Positions 22,735-33,984 of a stretch of 64,000 bases of DNA are shown here, in pieces. The notes below the pieces were generated by a model, which was not told the DNA's origin, searched no databases, and saw only the letters and a list, made by a program, of their open reading frames with translations. The stretch lies in assembly GCA_000711775.1 (NCBI GenBank), contig ARYC01000461.1:92172-156171 (forward strand), written 5' to 3'. Made by a program: the position numbers and the translations under genes. Position 1 is the first letter of the stretch. Each line of letters starts with the position of its first letter. Source of the DNA: Oxytricha trifallax (lineage: Eukaryota > Ciliophora > Spirotrichea > Sporadotrichida > Oxytrichidae).

Positions 22735-23165
22735 TAAGATTCCTCTTCTCCCCTATTAGTAAGAGCACTCCATCTTAATTGAATTCCTTAGTATAGTGGA
22801 GGAATCCGCAATAGCGTCCAGCACAGCAAGATAGAGGAAAAGGCTTTGGGCAGAGAGGAAAAGGCTATTAGGATTGGGAGATTCGCAGGTTTAAGATTAA
22901 TTTGATCAGCATCATCGTTACCATTACCAAGAAAATGTGCTCCAAAGCGCTCGCTTAATGCCATAGGGTGGTCCACAAATGAAGATGCTTAGATATCTCG
23001 GCCCCTGGAGTAGATGTCTGATTCGGAGACTCCATTTCCGCACATCAAAATATGTAGAATCATGTAGTGCCCCAGCCAGCCCCTCAACTGAAAAATTCTT
23101 TTTTGCTATCGTTTGCAATACTGAAACCCCTGAATTCCAAAAGGATAATGCCATGACAAGTTGAG
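22735..23165 (-). pseudogene. Upstream part of the YHYH locus, copy B
   Basis: Homologous to 18360-18407 plus 18827-19180 of copy A. One minus-strand phase reads GVSESDIYSRGRDIQASSFV and HFLGNGNDDADQINLKPANL; copy A has GISDSDIYPRSRDNRRSSF. Another phase starts MALSFWNSGVSVLQ at 23154. The phase changes before the YHYH frame at 22734, so borders or introns are unresolved. Contains the empty TA site at 23119-23120. Confidence 0.5.
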
Positions 23166-23243
23166 CCGTTAAAGCAATGTGATGAGTGTACTCAAGACTA
23201 GACCTGAAGCCACTCCCAGCAATGGTTCCTTAAGAAGCTCTCG

Positions 23244-23591
23244 ATGACAACGACAAGATGGTACTTTAAGCTATACTACAAGAGACTCAGGGATGAACAG
23301 AGCAAGGAGAATGCCTAGAGCAAGACATGGTACAGACTTCTCTTCCCTCTCAGCGCTAAATACTACACTGATAGAAACCCTTGTCATGGAACTCACAAGC
23401 AGAATGTTTACAACCCATACAGCACCTACAATTCAAGAGGCAAACATAGAACACTTTAGACATCACATGAACGAACGAGCAGAGGGAATATTAATATTCC
23501 AAACAGTATTACTTGTGATTATGCTGCATTTACCACTAACTACATTCACGGCTTAAGCTTGCAATTGATAATGACTTATTAATCACTTTGA
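23244..23591 (+). CDS. YHYH/TauE locus copy B, inverted block (115 aa)
   Basis: Frame from ATG 23244 (MTTTRWYFKLYYKRLRDEQS) to TGA 23589-23591, with TAG and TAA read as Gln. It contains WYRLLFPLSAKYYTDRNP, NVYNPYSTYNSRGKH and TCDYAAFTTNYIHGL. A short alternative frame, MVPQEALDDNDKMVLQ, begins at 23222 and is also conserved in copy A, so the true start or an intron lies in 23222-23330. It is coded on the strand opposite to the adjacent YHYH segment, in the same relative arrangement as copy A. No known domain recognised. Confidence 0.52.
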
Positions 23592-24860
23592 AGACCTATA
23601 TCTCATAAGAGTAAGTGATATTGTTTCGAGATACACAGATGAGTAATTTAATAATGTTTTTGTTCCTAATATCCTTGCATTTTAAATTATTTTGCCTTCT
23701 CCCTATTCTTCAAATTCTTTTAATTAATATTGTTAAATCTTTATTTATTAAAATTTTACAAATAACCCTTATACAAATAATTTAACTCATTTATAAAATT
23801 ATCATTTTATATAATTTTTTTTTAAAAATAATAAATAAATGAATAACATAATATGAAAATAAATATCATGATTGTATTCTCAAATATTTCAACAATAGAA
23901 TAGCGTATAATCTAAAAAGTATTAGTATTTACAAATATTTGTATTGAAGAGATATAATCCTCTAAAAATATTCAGATGAATTATATATATTATAAATACA
24001 CAATTATTTTAATAACAAACTTAGTTTATGTTTTGTATCACATCACTAACCTAAAAGTAGTGGAAACATATTCAACTTTTTATCTAACATATAATCAAAG
24101 ATTAAAATAATATTGCTGTTCTGTCAGACTATCATGCAAAAAATTGAAATATATATATGAATTATTGAGTTTAAGACTTATTAATTATCATAAACAATAA
24201 AACTTATTTAACAAAGGCTACGTAATTAGCCACTAACAGTCTTCAAAATAAGAGAACCTTGAACTTGGAAAACAATATCTATCACGAAAAAACAAATGTT
24301 ATTAATTAATTATTTAGTTTTTACAATTTCCCTTTATTGGAGAATATTTTTTTCCATTCTCATTAAGTTTAATTTATCTTCACTCAAGATGAAAGCTTTA
24401 CACTAATTTAACTTTAGTTAAATAGAAATTTATTATCGTGTTACTTTCATAAGTTTAAGGATAATAATATAAAAGAAGATCTTTTAAGTTAATTATTTAG
24501 ATTATTATTCTTCAAATATTTACAAGATACTATAATAATAAATAATTTTTAAATATGAGAAATATTATTATTTTTCTATTTTATACTGCTTTATTTAATA
24601 TTTTGAAAATATATAAGCTACTGATATGTTATACTAATGAAATATCTCTTTTAGGATCTCGAAGAACAAGAATTGTTGCATTCATTGTCTGCTATGTAAA
24701 CTATAATTATCCCAGACAATTTCTTTATATAACTGTACAATGAAATTAACTAACAAAATATCAATCTGTAATTTAGACAAAGTCTATCAAGAATCTTAGG
24801 TTACATAGAAGTGAATTATAATAATTGTTTATTGATAGGGATTTAATAAAAAGCCTTAAC
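23592..24860. other. AT-rich DNA
   Basis: A 62-codon open frame at 24555-24743 (ends NYNYPRQFLYITVQ) is the only candidate and is not convincing. Otherwise nothing was seen. Confidence 0.35.
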
Positions 24861-25028
24861 AAAATTTTAATTCCAGCACAGCTAGTCTAAATCTTTCAAC
24901 AACTTTAATGTGAACAGCAACAAGATCAACAAGCTTAAGAGGAAGGGTGGAGTGACTTCAGCAGAAATTATCAAGTAATTTTTAATTATTTAAAAAAAAT
25001 AATAATAAACATAAAAGTAATATTTTGA
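24861..25028 (+). CDS. Small Gln-rich coding island
   Basis: Frame reads ILIPAQLVQIFQQLQCEQQQ and continues DQQAQEEGWSDFSRNYQ before an AT-rich run to TGA 25026-25028. Many Gln codons are TAA/TAG. The coding part is probably only 24861-24976. It may be an MDS; no family recognised. Confidence 0.35.
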
Positions 25029-25911
25029 AATGTAATTATCCTTTTTTGCTTATTTTCTTGTATCAAACTGCCGATAATCAGATTGAATATTCTTAAAAAT
25101 ATGGACATTTTTATATGAAATAATAATATTTATTATTTCCTATAATAATTGAATATCAGAAGCATTTAATACTTAAATAAGATAGTACGATTAAATTTGC
25201 TAATTATTTTTAAATAAAAAAATAAGAACAAAACAAATAAAATTATTGATAATGATAAATCAAAATTAAAAATTATTGAATTTTTTAAGTTGTAATTATA
25301 ATATAAATAATTCTTTTAAATTTATATACCATTCTAAATTCTAATTTGATAAATATGTCGTTAATATGAGCACAAGACAATATAAAAATAATTACAGCAA
25401 GGTCATGTCATTGTGATTATACTATTGATATTTTTTAAAAAAATCCTAAAGTTCAAATTTTTTCCTAAATAGTTCAATTTTTATCTCAAATTTCTTACAT
25501 ATAATTCAGTATTCTTTTAAAAATAAGAGAGGATTAATAAAGTTCATAATTGTAAATTAATAATATATCAATAAAATTTATAAAAACTAATAATTATGTC
25601 AACAATAAACAGAGTATTCGGCTGCTAAAACAACCATAAAAGAAATACAGAAAAGCTTAATAAAAAATAATAAAGGAAGTCTTTATTGCATCTCCTCTAA
25701 ATAAGCCTTTTGATTATTTTTAAAAAAAGAGCGCATTAATAAAAAGAATCAATGTTTATGAATTATTCCAAAATTATATTATCTTATTTCACGATTGAGT
25801 ATTATATTAAATACTAGTCAAGTCCATAGTCTCGGAATATTTCAGTTAAAGAAGTTTATTATCATACGAGACATGATAGAGCTAATCTTATAATTTAACA
25901 ATCTATGAAAA
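25029..25911. other. AT-rich DNA
   Basis: Nothing recognised. Confidence 0.35.
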
Positions 25912-26121
25912 ATGAAGTATATTGAGAAAGGAGTTATTGATTTTTGTTTCTTATTACCTTTATTTATGAATAAAAGACTCATCTCGCAGCTTTATCCATT
26001 AAGAAGATCTTATTCTGTGAAACCCCATCAAGCAATTCCTTGGTTTTTCAATTACAGAAACACACCAACCTTCATGTCTACAATTAAATTCGAGATAAAA
26101 TCATTCTAAACATAAAATTGA
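25912..26121 (+). CDS. Small ORF, 69 aa
   Basis: ATG 25912 (MKYIEKGVIDFCFLLPLF) to TGA 26119-26121. The middle, RLISQLYPLRRSYSVKPHQA and then IPWFFNYRNTPTFM, is more GC-rich than the flanks and protein-like. A hydrophobic N-terminus could be a signal or membrane segment. No family recognised; codon use in the first 20 residues is weak. Confidence 0.4.
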
Positions 26122-27130
26122 TCACCTAAAGGACGTAATTAATTGATAGTTTAACTCCTCCAACCCACACTCAACGGAGACTCGATAATTGCATTCTTAA
26201 ATGAGGATTTATGTATATTGAATGTAATAATAAAATTAAAAAATATATCATAAATTAAATCAGAGAGAAAAGAGTTTTCCCTCGTCAAGAACTCAATCAT
26301 ACTAGTTAATTCTCATAAAGATCTTATTTTTAATTGCTTTTTAATGAAATAAAAAACTCAAGTCTAAATAGTCAGTAATTTGTAAATTTAAAAATTAGTA
26401 TTAATCATTCTGATGTTATTCAATAATTAAATTTAAAAGTTAGGTAATTTTAATGTATTCAAACTATGCATAAAATTATCTAAGTTTATATTTTATTCCT
26501 TAAAATTTGCATATTGCCTAATTTTTCTTATAATTTATTTCTAAGGATCTTTTTTATAGGATAATTAATCGGAGTTCCTTAACTTATGAATAATATTTTG
26601 AATTAAAAATATAAATAATAATTTAAATTTTTTATAATTTAATATAATATTATGATCTAAATATATATGTGGTACATACTAAGCAGTAAAATAAAAAATA
26701 TAAGAGAATTTAATGAGAAAAAGTATGTATTAAATAAGAAAAAGAATAAACTTTAAATTGTACTCATTTACTTTTTTTCTTTATTTGCTTATATAAATGA
26801 AATAAATGTCATGAATAAATAATTTAAAATATATTGATAATAATCACTCGAGTAAGATTTCAGATATTTTTTATATTAAAAAAATAAAGAATTTAAATTT
26901 GTTAATTAGAAAGAAAAAATTAAATTAGATTGTAAAAATATTAGATATTGATCAGAAATCAGGCTATGATAAAGAATTATTTATTTGAAAAATTTGGTAA
27001 ACTACGATTTTGAAATTATTGCCATTAAAGATATTTAAGTGATCATATTTAAATGTAGTCATAGATACTTCTGTATTCAGATTCACTATAGGTTTAAAAA
27101 ATTTGAACGTAATGACACAACCAAGCATTA
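26122..27130. other. AT-rich DNA
   Basis: A small GC-richer patch at 26150-26200 has no clear frame. Otherwise nothing recognised. Confidence 0.35.
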
Positions 27131-27939
27131 AAGCGAATCTAGTATTTTAAGAGTAATAATGTAAATCAAATGCAAAATTTATCTTAAAAAAGCATGAATA
27201 TGGAGTCTTATTCTGCCTTAATTCCACATTCTTCCTCTTTAAAGTGACCTTAGTTATCTTTTCTCAATGTCATTGAAACTTCGAAAAATATTAGCTATTA
27301 GCTTCTGATCTTCATGGCGTCAATAATATCACAACTAAAGATGCTGTTGCTAAAACCGTGTCTACCTCTGTCCAGAATACTGTTAAGCTGGAGATCGCTT
27401 TGAGAGAGGTGGGTCCACCATGTTTAGCCAAAATTTTGAAAATTAGAGATGTTTAATAAATTAAATTTAACACGGTCTTAATTAATAAGTATAAGATTAT
27501 AATTAATTAAGACATCTCTGATCACTTTTCTTTATAAATTATACCTATTAGTAGAAACTTTAATTTCTAATCATTAAAACTTAAATAGTTTTAATTTTTT
27601 TAATTTAATTTATTAAACATCTCTAATTTTCAAAATTTTGGCTAAACATGGTGGACCCACCTCTCTCAAAGCGATCTCCAGCTGACAGTATTCTGGACAG
27701 AGGTGGACGCGGTTTCAGCAACAACACCTTCAGTTGAGATATTATTGACGCCAAGAAGATCAGAAGCTGGTAGCTAATATTTTTCGAAGTTTCAATGACA
27801 TTGAGAAAAGATAACTAAGGTCACTTTAAAGAGGAAGAATGTGGAATTAAGGCAGAATAAGACTCCATATTCATGCTTTTTTAAGATAAATTTTGCATTT
27901 GATTTACATTATTACTCTTAAAATACTAGATTCGCTTTA
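27131..27939. repeat. Long palindrome (about 335-bp arms, 135-bp spacer)
   Basis: 27131-27465 and 27600-27939 are near-perfect reverse complements, with a few substitutions and one or two small indels (for example AAAACCGTGTC versus GACGCGGTTTC). Arm ends are AAAGCGAATCTAG. The arms are more GC-rich than the centre and one contains ATGGCGTCAATAATATCAC, but no long frame. It would extrude as a large hairpin. No copy elsewhere in the window. A foldback transposon is likely; an inverted duplication of host sequence is possible. Confidence 0.88.
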
Positions 27940-27960
27940 GTAGCATCAATATTAATTTGA

Positions 27961-28398
27961 GCTGATTTTTCCATTCTATCTATTGACTTGTTGATGAAAT
28001 TCTCAAAAGAACGATTTAGATCAAGTCCCAGCTTCGATTAATTCTTAAGTTGATTAAATGAATTTCTAAAAATTAAAATTCATGGAATTCTATAGCAGAA
28101 GACTTATGTTGAATTTAGAATTATCAATTTAGCTTAAGCATTTGGCTGTTTGAAAAGTGGAATGTGTGCGCATTGTGTTTTAGAATCAGTTGATGCAAAT
28201 AATAATATTTTATAACAAACATAAATGAAGTGGTAAATAGAGCTTTTATAATTCTTTAACAATATAGAAGTTTATACATAGTCCATACTTTTAAATTAAC
28301 CTTTATAAAATAAGAAGATTTTAAAAATGGTGAAGTTACAATTCGTTTTGCAGGGAAGTACGAGAAAGAAGTTTCTTGTTGTGAGCTTAAATTCTTGA
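27961..28398 (+). pseudogene. Plus-strand ORF beside the palindrome, one in-frame TGA
   Basis: One phase from 27961 (ADFSILSIDLLMKFSKERF) crosses TGA at 28051-28053 and goes on LNEFLKIKIHGILQQKTYVE, AQAFGCLKSGMCAHCVLESV to TGA 28396-28398. Near the end, a different phase (GEVTIRFAGKYEKEV, ends NLTLDLNQ at about 28425) looks more protein-like, so the 3' part may be a separate MDS or follow an intron. It begins 22 bp from the palindrome arm. No family recognised. Confidence 0.48.
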
Positions 28399-28432
28399 AT
28401 CTGACACTAGATTTGAATTAATGATATCTTTT

Positions 28433-30179
28433 TATTAAATATACAGAGTTAATAATAATAGATCAATGAAAACGGTTAAAATTTATTTAAAAAAAATATG
28501 AGAGAAATTGTTATTATTTCACTCATTACATTTTGCAAGCTTGACTATAAAAATTTAGAAATATGATACTGCTTATAATATTAATATCATTAATTTTTAT
28601 ATAAAATATTTCAAAATAATCAAATAAATAATAAACTTAATTAATTTTGAATTATAATTCTTTTTTGTCAATCTAATATTGTAGTAAATTCTGAGAGAGT
28701 TAATTAAGATATTCTGATCAAATGAATTAATTTCATTCAAATCAAGATTTAAACTTGATTTTTTTATTATCTTATATTTAATTTATCACAGACACCTATA
28801 ATTATCAATGATTTGTTTAAACTTTCATATTATTCAAGAAAGCAGTAGATAGAAATATAAAATAAAATTTATAATTGTACGTTTAAATCACTAGGTTTTA
28901 AATGTTGCATGAAAATAAAATATAAAAAAGTATTTTATATAAATTTTAAAAGATAATATAGTTTTTGTTTATTAATCCATAATAGAATATTATTAACATA
29001 AAATTGAATTAAATGCAATCATGTTTATTCTAGGTTAAAGATTACGCAAATGATATAAGTATTTTAAATTAAAATCGGAGCAATTAAAATTTAAACATTA
29101 AGTTATCAAGTTTTTATTTTGTGAAATTAAAAAATCAACTTAGCTTTTTTCTAATAATATTATTATATCCATTTTTTAGCTAAATATCAAGACTTCATTT
29201 TCATTAATTTTTAACTTAATTTATTTCTTAAAATCAAGACATTATTTAAGTTCATCAGTTTTACAATCAGATAGCCTATTTCTCTCCAGATAAAGTAAGA
29301 ATATCAATCTTGCCAAATAATAATTCTTTACTTAATTTTTAGTTGCTTACAATCAATTTCTTGAGGAAAAAATTAGTTTGAAATGAATAAATATATTCTA
29401 AGTTGATAAAACGTTATTGTGTTAATTTGGCTAGCTAAGAAATTATGTGAATGATCTATTATCAATATATTACATTGCTTATCGATATATTTTATTAATC
29501 AATGCTGTACCACGATCGATAAATATACATTATAAAGAGCATTTAATTATTTATTAATCATGTAATTTTGATCACCTTTAATACAACAATCGCAAGCTTA
29601 AGGTTGTCATATTTTTCTTTAATCTAGTCAAATACGTAATATAAACTCTACATTAAAATATTTATATTTATAGTATAACAATGTGTTTGAGTTGAGGAAG
29701 TTTATGTATATTATCATTCAATGATTTAGTAATTAGGGCAATTTTACTTTACTTTATCAAAGTCGATCCACCATTTTCAAAGATATGTAATTTTTAAAAT
29801 TATAAAAATAATGGTCAAGTTAAATTGTCTGCTTAAAGAAAAAATGGAAAAGAGGATGTCAAATTTATATAAATATATGTTCCATAGAAAAACTTTATTA
29901 GTTTCAGCATTTAATAAATTTAAAATATATATTTACTGTTCTTATGATAACTACAAATAGAAATATCAAATCAATTATAAATATTTAAAAGACCTATAAT
30001 ACCTCAGGAGTTAAATATAAGATAATTATATAACAAATCAATTTTAATTCAATAAACGAAAGTTAAGTCTATAATTATAGATATATATTACTTAGATGAG
30101 CACTTATAATATTAATCGTCATCAATGGAATTAACTGCTTACCAATAAAAACACAACTGCTCTATTAACTTAGGTATGA
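28433..30179. other. AT-rich DNA
   Basis: No gene recognised in about 1.7 kb. A possible short upstream exon for the next gene starts MELTAYQQKHNC at 30126. Confidence 0.35.
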
Positions 30180-30806
30180 CTAACACCTATTAGAGAAATG
30201 ATACAAATATCTGAACAGGAAGTATTAATCCTTAAGAACAAATAACAATCTAGAAATCTGATTCACCTTTAATTTCCATAAAGTTATTAAAAAAATACTA
30301 ATTTATTAACCTATCAAGCGTTTCATATAGAGGTGCTTTAATTAATTAAGATCTCAATTAGAGTGATGGAGTAAATATCAAACAAAATAACAATGGATCA
30401 CATCAGAGATTTAGTTATATAAAATATAACTGTAGCAGCAATAATCTATCACATAACTTCGACCTCTGAGTAATATACATCTATCTACTTATTGAAATAT
30501 CAAATGACCATGAAATTAATATAAAATGCATTTAAAAATGGAATGTTTAAAAAAGTTCATATAATAGTTTTAATGTAGTAAAGGTAACTGCGATAGTTAG
30601 TGAACTAGCTGTATAATTTAATCACAAAAAATAGAATTTAGACGTTGGATAATATGGAATCTTAACTGTTTAAAAAGATAAACAAAAACGACAAAACAAT
30701 CAAATAAAATCGTCTAGATAATGGAAAAATGAGCGATTCTTATAGAAAATACAGATATAAATGCATCATAGATTAATTTAACGAGTAAAATCGACAAAGT
30801 AATTGA
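30180..30806 (+). CDS. Long ORF, unknown (208 codons)
   Basis: Open from 30180 to TGA 30804-30806 with about twenty TAA/TAG codons. It begins LTPIREMIQISEQEVLILKN, and later has ITMDHIRDLVIQN, NRLDNGKMSDSYRKYRYK. A frame of this length without TGA is longer than expected by chance at this base composition, but the composition is only moderately protein-like. It overlaps the next frame, and a single shift near 30790 would join them. No family recognised. Confidence 0.4.
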
Positions 30807-31172
30807 TCAAAGTAAATAAATTCGTAATAATTAAATGTACGAAGATAAGAGGAATTCATATATCACATTGTAACAAAATTTAATAGAGATAGACAGGAAG
30901 TGTAGCTACTTATCGACTCTGTGATTACTTAATGCTGTTGAGATGTGGGAGTAAAATGTATAGAGAGAACAGGTTATCTTAAACATGTTGGTATAGGATG
31001 AATTTAAACAGTCAAAACAGTGTATGTCAAAAGCATAATCAGAAACTCATCAGTGCTACTAATAACTAAAACAACAAGGTTGAGTTTGTTCCAGAAAATG
31101 AAACACAAAGAGCTTTTAAGACATAGCTTTTTAAATCAGAATTTAATAATATACTTAAAAATTAGATATATT
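30785..31172 (+). CDS. Continuation ORF, unknown
   Basis: A second phase, open from at least 30785 and protein-like to about 31172. It contains VATYRLCDYLMLLRCGSKMY, NSVCQKHNQKLISATNNQN and KVEFVPENETQRAFKTQL. It then runs on in AT-rich sequence to TGA 31325-31327. It looks more like a real protein than the frame before it. Probably one gene with 30180-30806, separated by a frameshift, intron or IES. No family recognised. Confidence 0.45.
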
Positions 31173-31757
31173 GGGAAAATTAAAATATGATAAAATTTCT
31201 ATGTTATTTTAATTATATTGTATTTATTATTTTGTAATTTAAATTTAATTTTAAGTAGTTTTAATTGAGTAACGATATATTTTTGGTTTTTAAAATAAGC
31301 AGAAAGAAGTAACTCTTTTTTTATTGATAGTATTTTATGATTCCATTGAGAGCAGACCGAGTCATCATTAGGAAAGATGCGTAGAGATGCTTATACTTTC
31401 AAATTGTGAGAACAAGTTTTTGCAGTAAATTATTTAGTTATTTTGAATATATATTAAAATTTATGGGAATATAGAGTTGAAATTGACTGTCAAGGATTAA
31501 CTTTGTATTGGTTAGTAGCTATCCCGGAATAGTTTATGAATTTTGTGGTAACTAATTTCATACTACTTTCAATCGACAATCATTAAGTCACAGGCTGGAA
31601 TAAATATGATGACCCTATGATTTCTTTATTAAATGCTAGTAAGTATGATTAGTTTAAGTTATTGTTAATATTATTACCTTTCATATTTTATTAGGATATT
31701 TCAACATTATTCTCTTTCTAGTTCTTGAACTGAAAAAAATTGGGTTTTGGGGTAAGC

Positions 31758-32600
31758 ATGCCTCCTTATAAACTTAAGACAGGCCGGAGTATGAGTAGTT
31801 CTGCTAAAGTTATCCATTTCTAAACATTAAAACAATGTTAAATTCCAAAAATTCAACATTAAGAATAGAGCAAGTGGCTTGAATGACGAAGGTGAAAATG
31901 TTAGCGATGATATGGATGTAGGTGCTGATATCACAGTATTTCTAGCAACTAAAAACATATTAATTACATCTAAGATTTTGTTGATTTCAGGCAATTAGAA
32001 GACTATCAAGAGGAAAACTTACACAATAATATTATATAATCCTCAATCAGAAGAGAGGAGTTGATAATGGAAATAAAAAGAGTGGTTGATAAACATTTGT
32101 AATCAGAATCCTAGACTAAAGACAACAAGGATTGTAGCATCACTTGTATCAAGAAGTATATTGACTCAATAAAATAAGCTCTCCCAAATGAAAGGACAAA
32201 TTTATAAAAACTTTATGTTAGAGTAAGCAAGGTACTTGAGAGAATTAGCAAGAAGGAGATTATTTTATCAATGAAATTTCAAGGAATGACTGGAGAATAA
32301 AGAGGTCACTCTAAAAATCTAACTGATATTCAAACAGCTTTCGCTACTGTATATAAGTACGTTGGATATATGGATAAAGAATTCAATTATATTAAAGAAA
32401 GACTAAATAATATTAAAAAAAATATTTTTGAGACAGGTAATTCATTCAGTGATAACACCACCTCCTCCCTAAAGCTCAAGAAGTCTATTTTCATTAAAAA
32501 AAACCGATTATAAATTCATCGATATAAAGAATTGGTGAGGTCTAAAACACTCTCTTCCGATTTTAAACTCATTTAAAGAACAAAACAATAAAATAAATGA
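31758..32600 (+). CDS. Gene with probable intron, unknown protein
   Basis: ATG at 31758 (MPPYKLKTGRSMSSSAK, 17 codons). An in-phase intron is likely at 31809-31863 (GTTATCC...ATTAAG), after which the frame reads NRASGLNDEGENVSDDMDVG. A second phase change around 31930-31998 suggests another intron ending at TTTCAG (31990) or nearby. The main exon, in phase from 31998, is 200 codons to TGA 32598-32600: EDYQEENLHNNIIQSSIRRE, KVLERISKKEIILSMKFQGM, FATVYKYVGYMDKEFNYIKE. Charged and helical in character; no known domain. A G4T4-like tract (GGGTTTTGGGG, 31742-31752) sits just upstream of the start. Confidence 0.6.
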
Positions 32601-33109
32601 CACAAAAAGCTGCATTTATAAATAATAGTCCTCGAAAAAAATGTCAATTACGATCTCGAATTTGATGTAAAAAGTAAATACTTTTGAAATTATAGTGAAG
32701 CCTTTTCGAATATAATCATATATAATATTATATTGTTTTATGTGTTATTACAAAATAATAAATTCTTGACAGTGAAATAAGCGAAGAAATTTTCTCATAT
32801 TTGAATTTATACCATTTTACCTTTTATATAACTACATCTCAACAGATATTATTTGAATGGAACCATGTTTGAGATGCAATTCTATGCAATTATCAATTTT
32901 ATATCTAGAAAAATGCAGATTATTTTTTTCCTAAACTATTTTAACATCACAATAAGTTTGTCATATCTTTTTAAATATATTCAACTCTAATCCACTCCAT
33001 TAAAAGCATGATGATCACTTAAAATATTAAAATTATTAAGAATTTATTATAATTTAAATTATTCTAGAAAGTTTGTTAATTTCTTTGAATATTTATTATC
33101 CTTACTTTT
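32601..33109. other. AT-rich spacer
   Basis: Nothing recognised. Confidence 0.35.
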
Positions 33110-33465
33110 CAATACATTCGACCAAGTTCAGTTTCTAAGACACTTATAAAAAGCAACTCAGACACTATTCTCAGGCTATGGTCAGGCAATACTCGAATCT
33201 GGTTATGAGATTGGTCATTGTAGTGTTCGCATGATAATATGTCGATGTCCTTATGTATGTAATCTTGCAGATAGTCTCATTATGTAAGACTCATAATAAT
33301 ATTCCCCCACCTTCTTAATAATAATCACCTATATATGAATATATCATCAAATTGGTGTGAAAAATTAAATGAAAATTACCTTTCTGGAGATTAGTCATCT
33401 GTTTAGTTTGTTGGTGGCTGAAGTGATTTTAAAACGGCCATCAAAGAGCCTGCTTACATGTCTAC
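33110..33465 (-). CDS. Minus-strand coding island, unknown
   Basis: A possible start MAVLKSLQPPTNQTDDQSPE at 33465, followed by a candidate intron donor GTAATTTTC. Downstream on the minus strand another phase reads DYLQDYIHKDIDILSCEHYN and QIRVLPDHSLRIVSELLFI to a TGA near 33115. The two parts are not in one phase and no splice solution was found by eye. Base composition is above background. No family recognised. Confidence 0.35.
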
Positions 33466-33645
33466 AATATCTAATTTTATAATGAATTTTTATGTAAAAT
33501 CAATTTGTAGATATATAAGTTATAAATACCATTAGTCTTAATATACCAGTTAAATATTTTTATTCCTCAAGTTTATAGATCATACCATACTCATAATCAA
33601 AATAATCAACAATTAAATTAAAAATTATAATTTAGCAATAGATTT

Positions 33646-33984
33646 TCAATGAAGTTTTGAGTTTTTTTCAAGATTTTGAAAAGTCATAAACATATCTAGA
33701 TGTAATAAACAAAAATATAACAGTTTATTGTATTCCATGGATTCATAATGTTCTTTGATGAACTGTAGAAATTAATTAATAAAATTCACAAACCTTCCAT
33801 AAATGCGTAAGACTTTATCGAAAGTGATAAATACACAATGAGGAAAAAATTCACTTAAATGATTATGCTTACTGGAACATCTTCGCTCGTTTTTGCAGAC
33901 ACAATTATGATTATAGCAATTACTTTTCGAAAAGTTGGCCAATACACAGATGCTAAAGCATCGCAAGGACTCAGCAATAATCAA
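33646..33984 (-). CDS. Cys/His-containing ORF, 112 aa
   Basis: From ATG 33984 (MIIAESLRCFSICVLANFSK) to TGA 33646-33648. The stretch CYNHNCVCKNERRCSSKHNH followed by FFPHC resembles a metal-binding patch but does not match a named finger. The tail reads EHYESMEYNKLLYFCLLHLD. Only the last part needs TAA as Gln. Orientation matches the island just left of it, and the two might be one gene. No family recognised. Confidence 0.42.

Noticed and set aside
22979-23164. Plus-strand ORF opposite the YHYH upstream block
   Set aside because: Copy A conserves the other strand's reading (DIYSRGRD / DIYPRSRD), so this frame is a shadow.
31742-31752. GGGTTTTGGGG as a germline-encoded telomere
   Set aside because: Too short and in the wrong orientation for the left end of the gene beside it; kept only as a curiosity.
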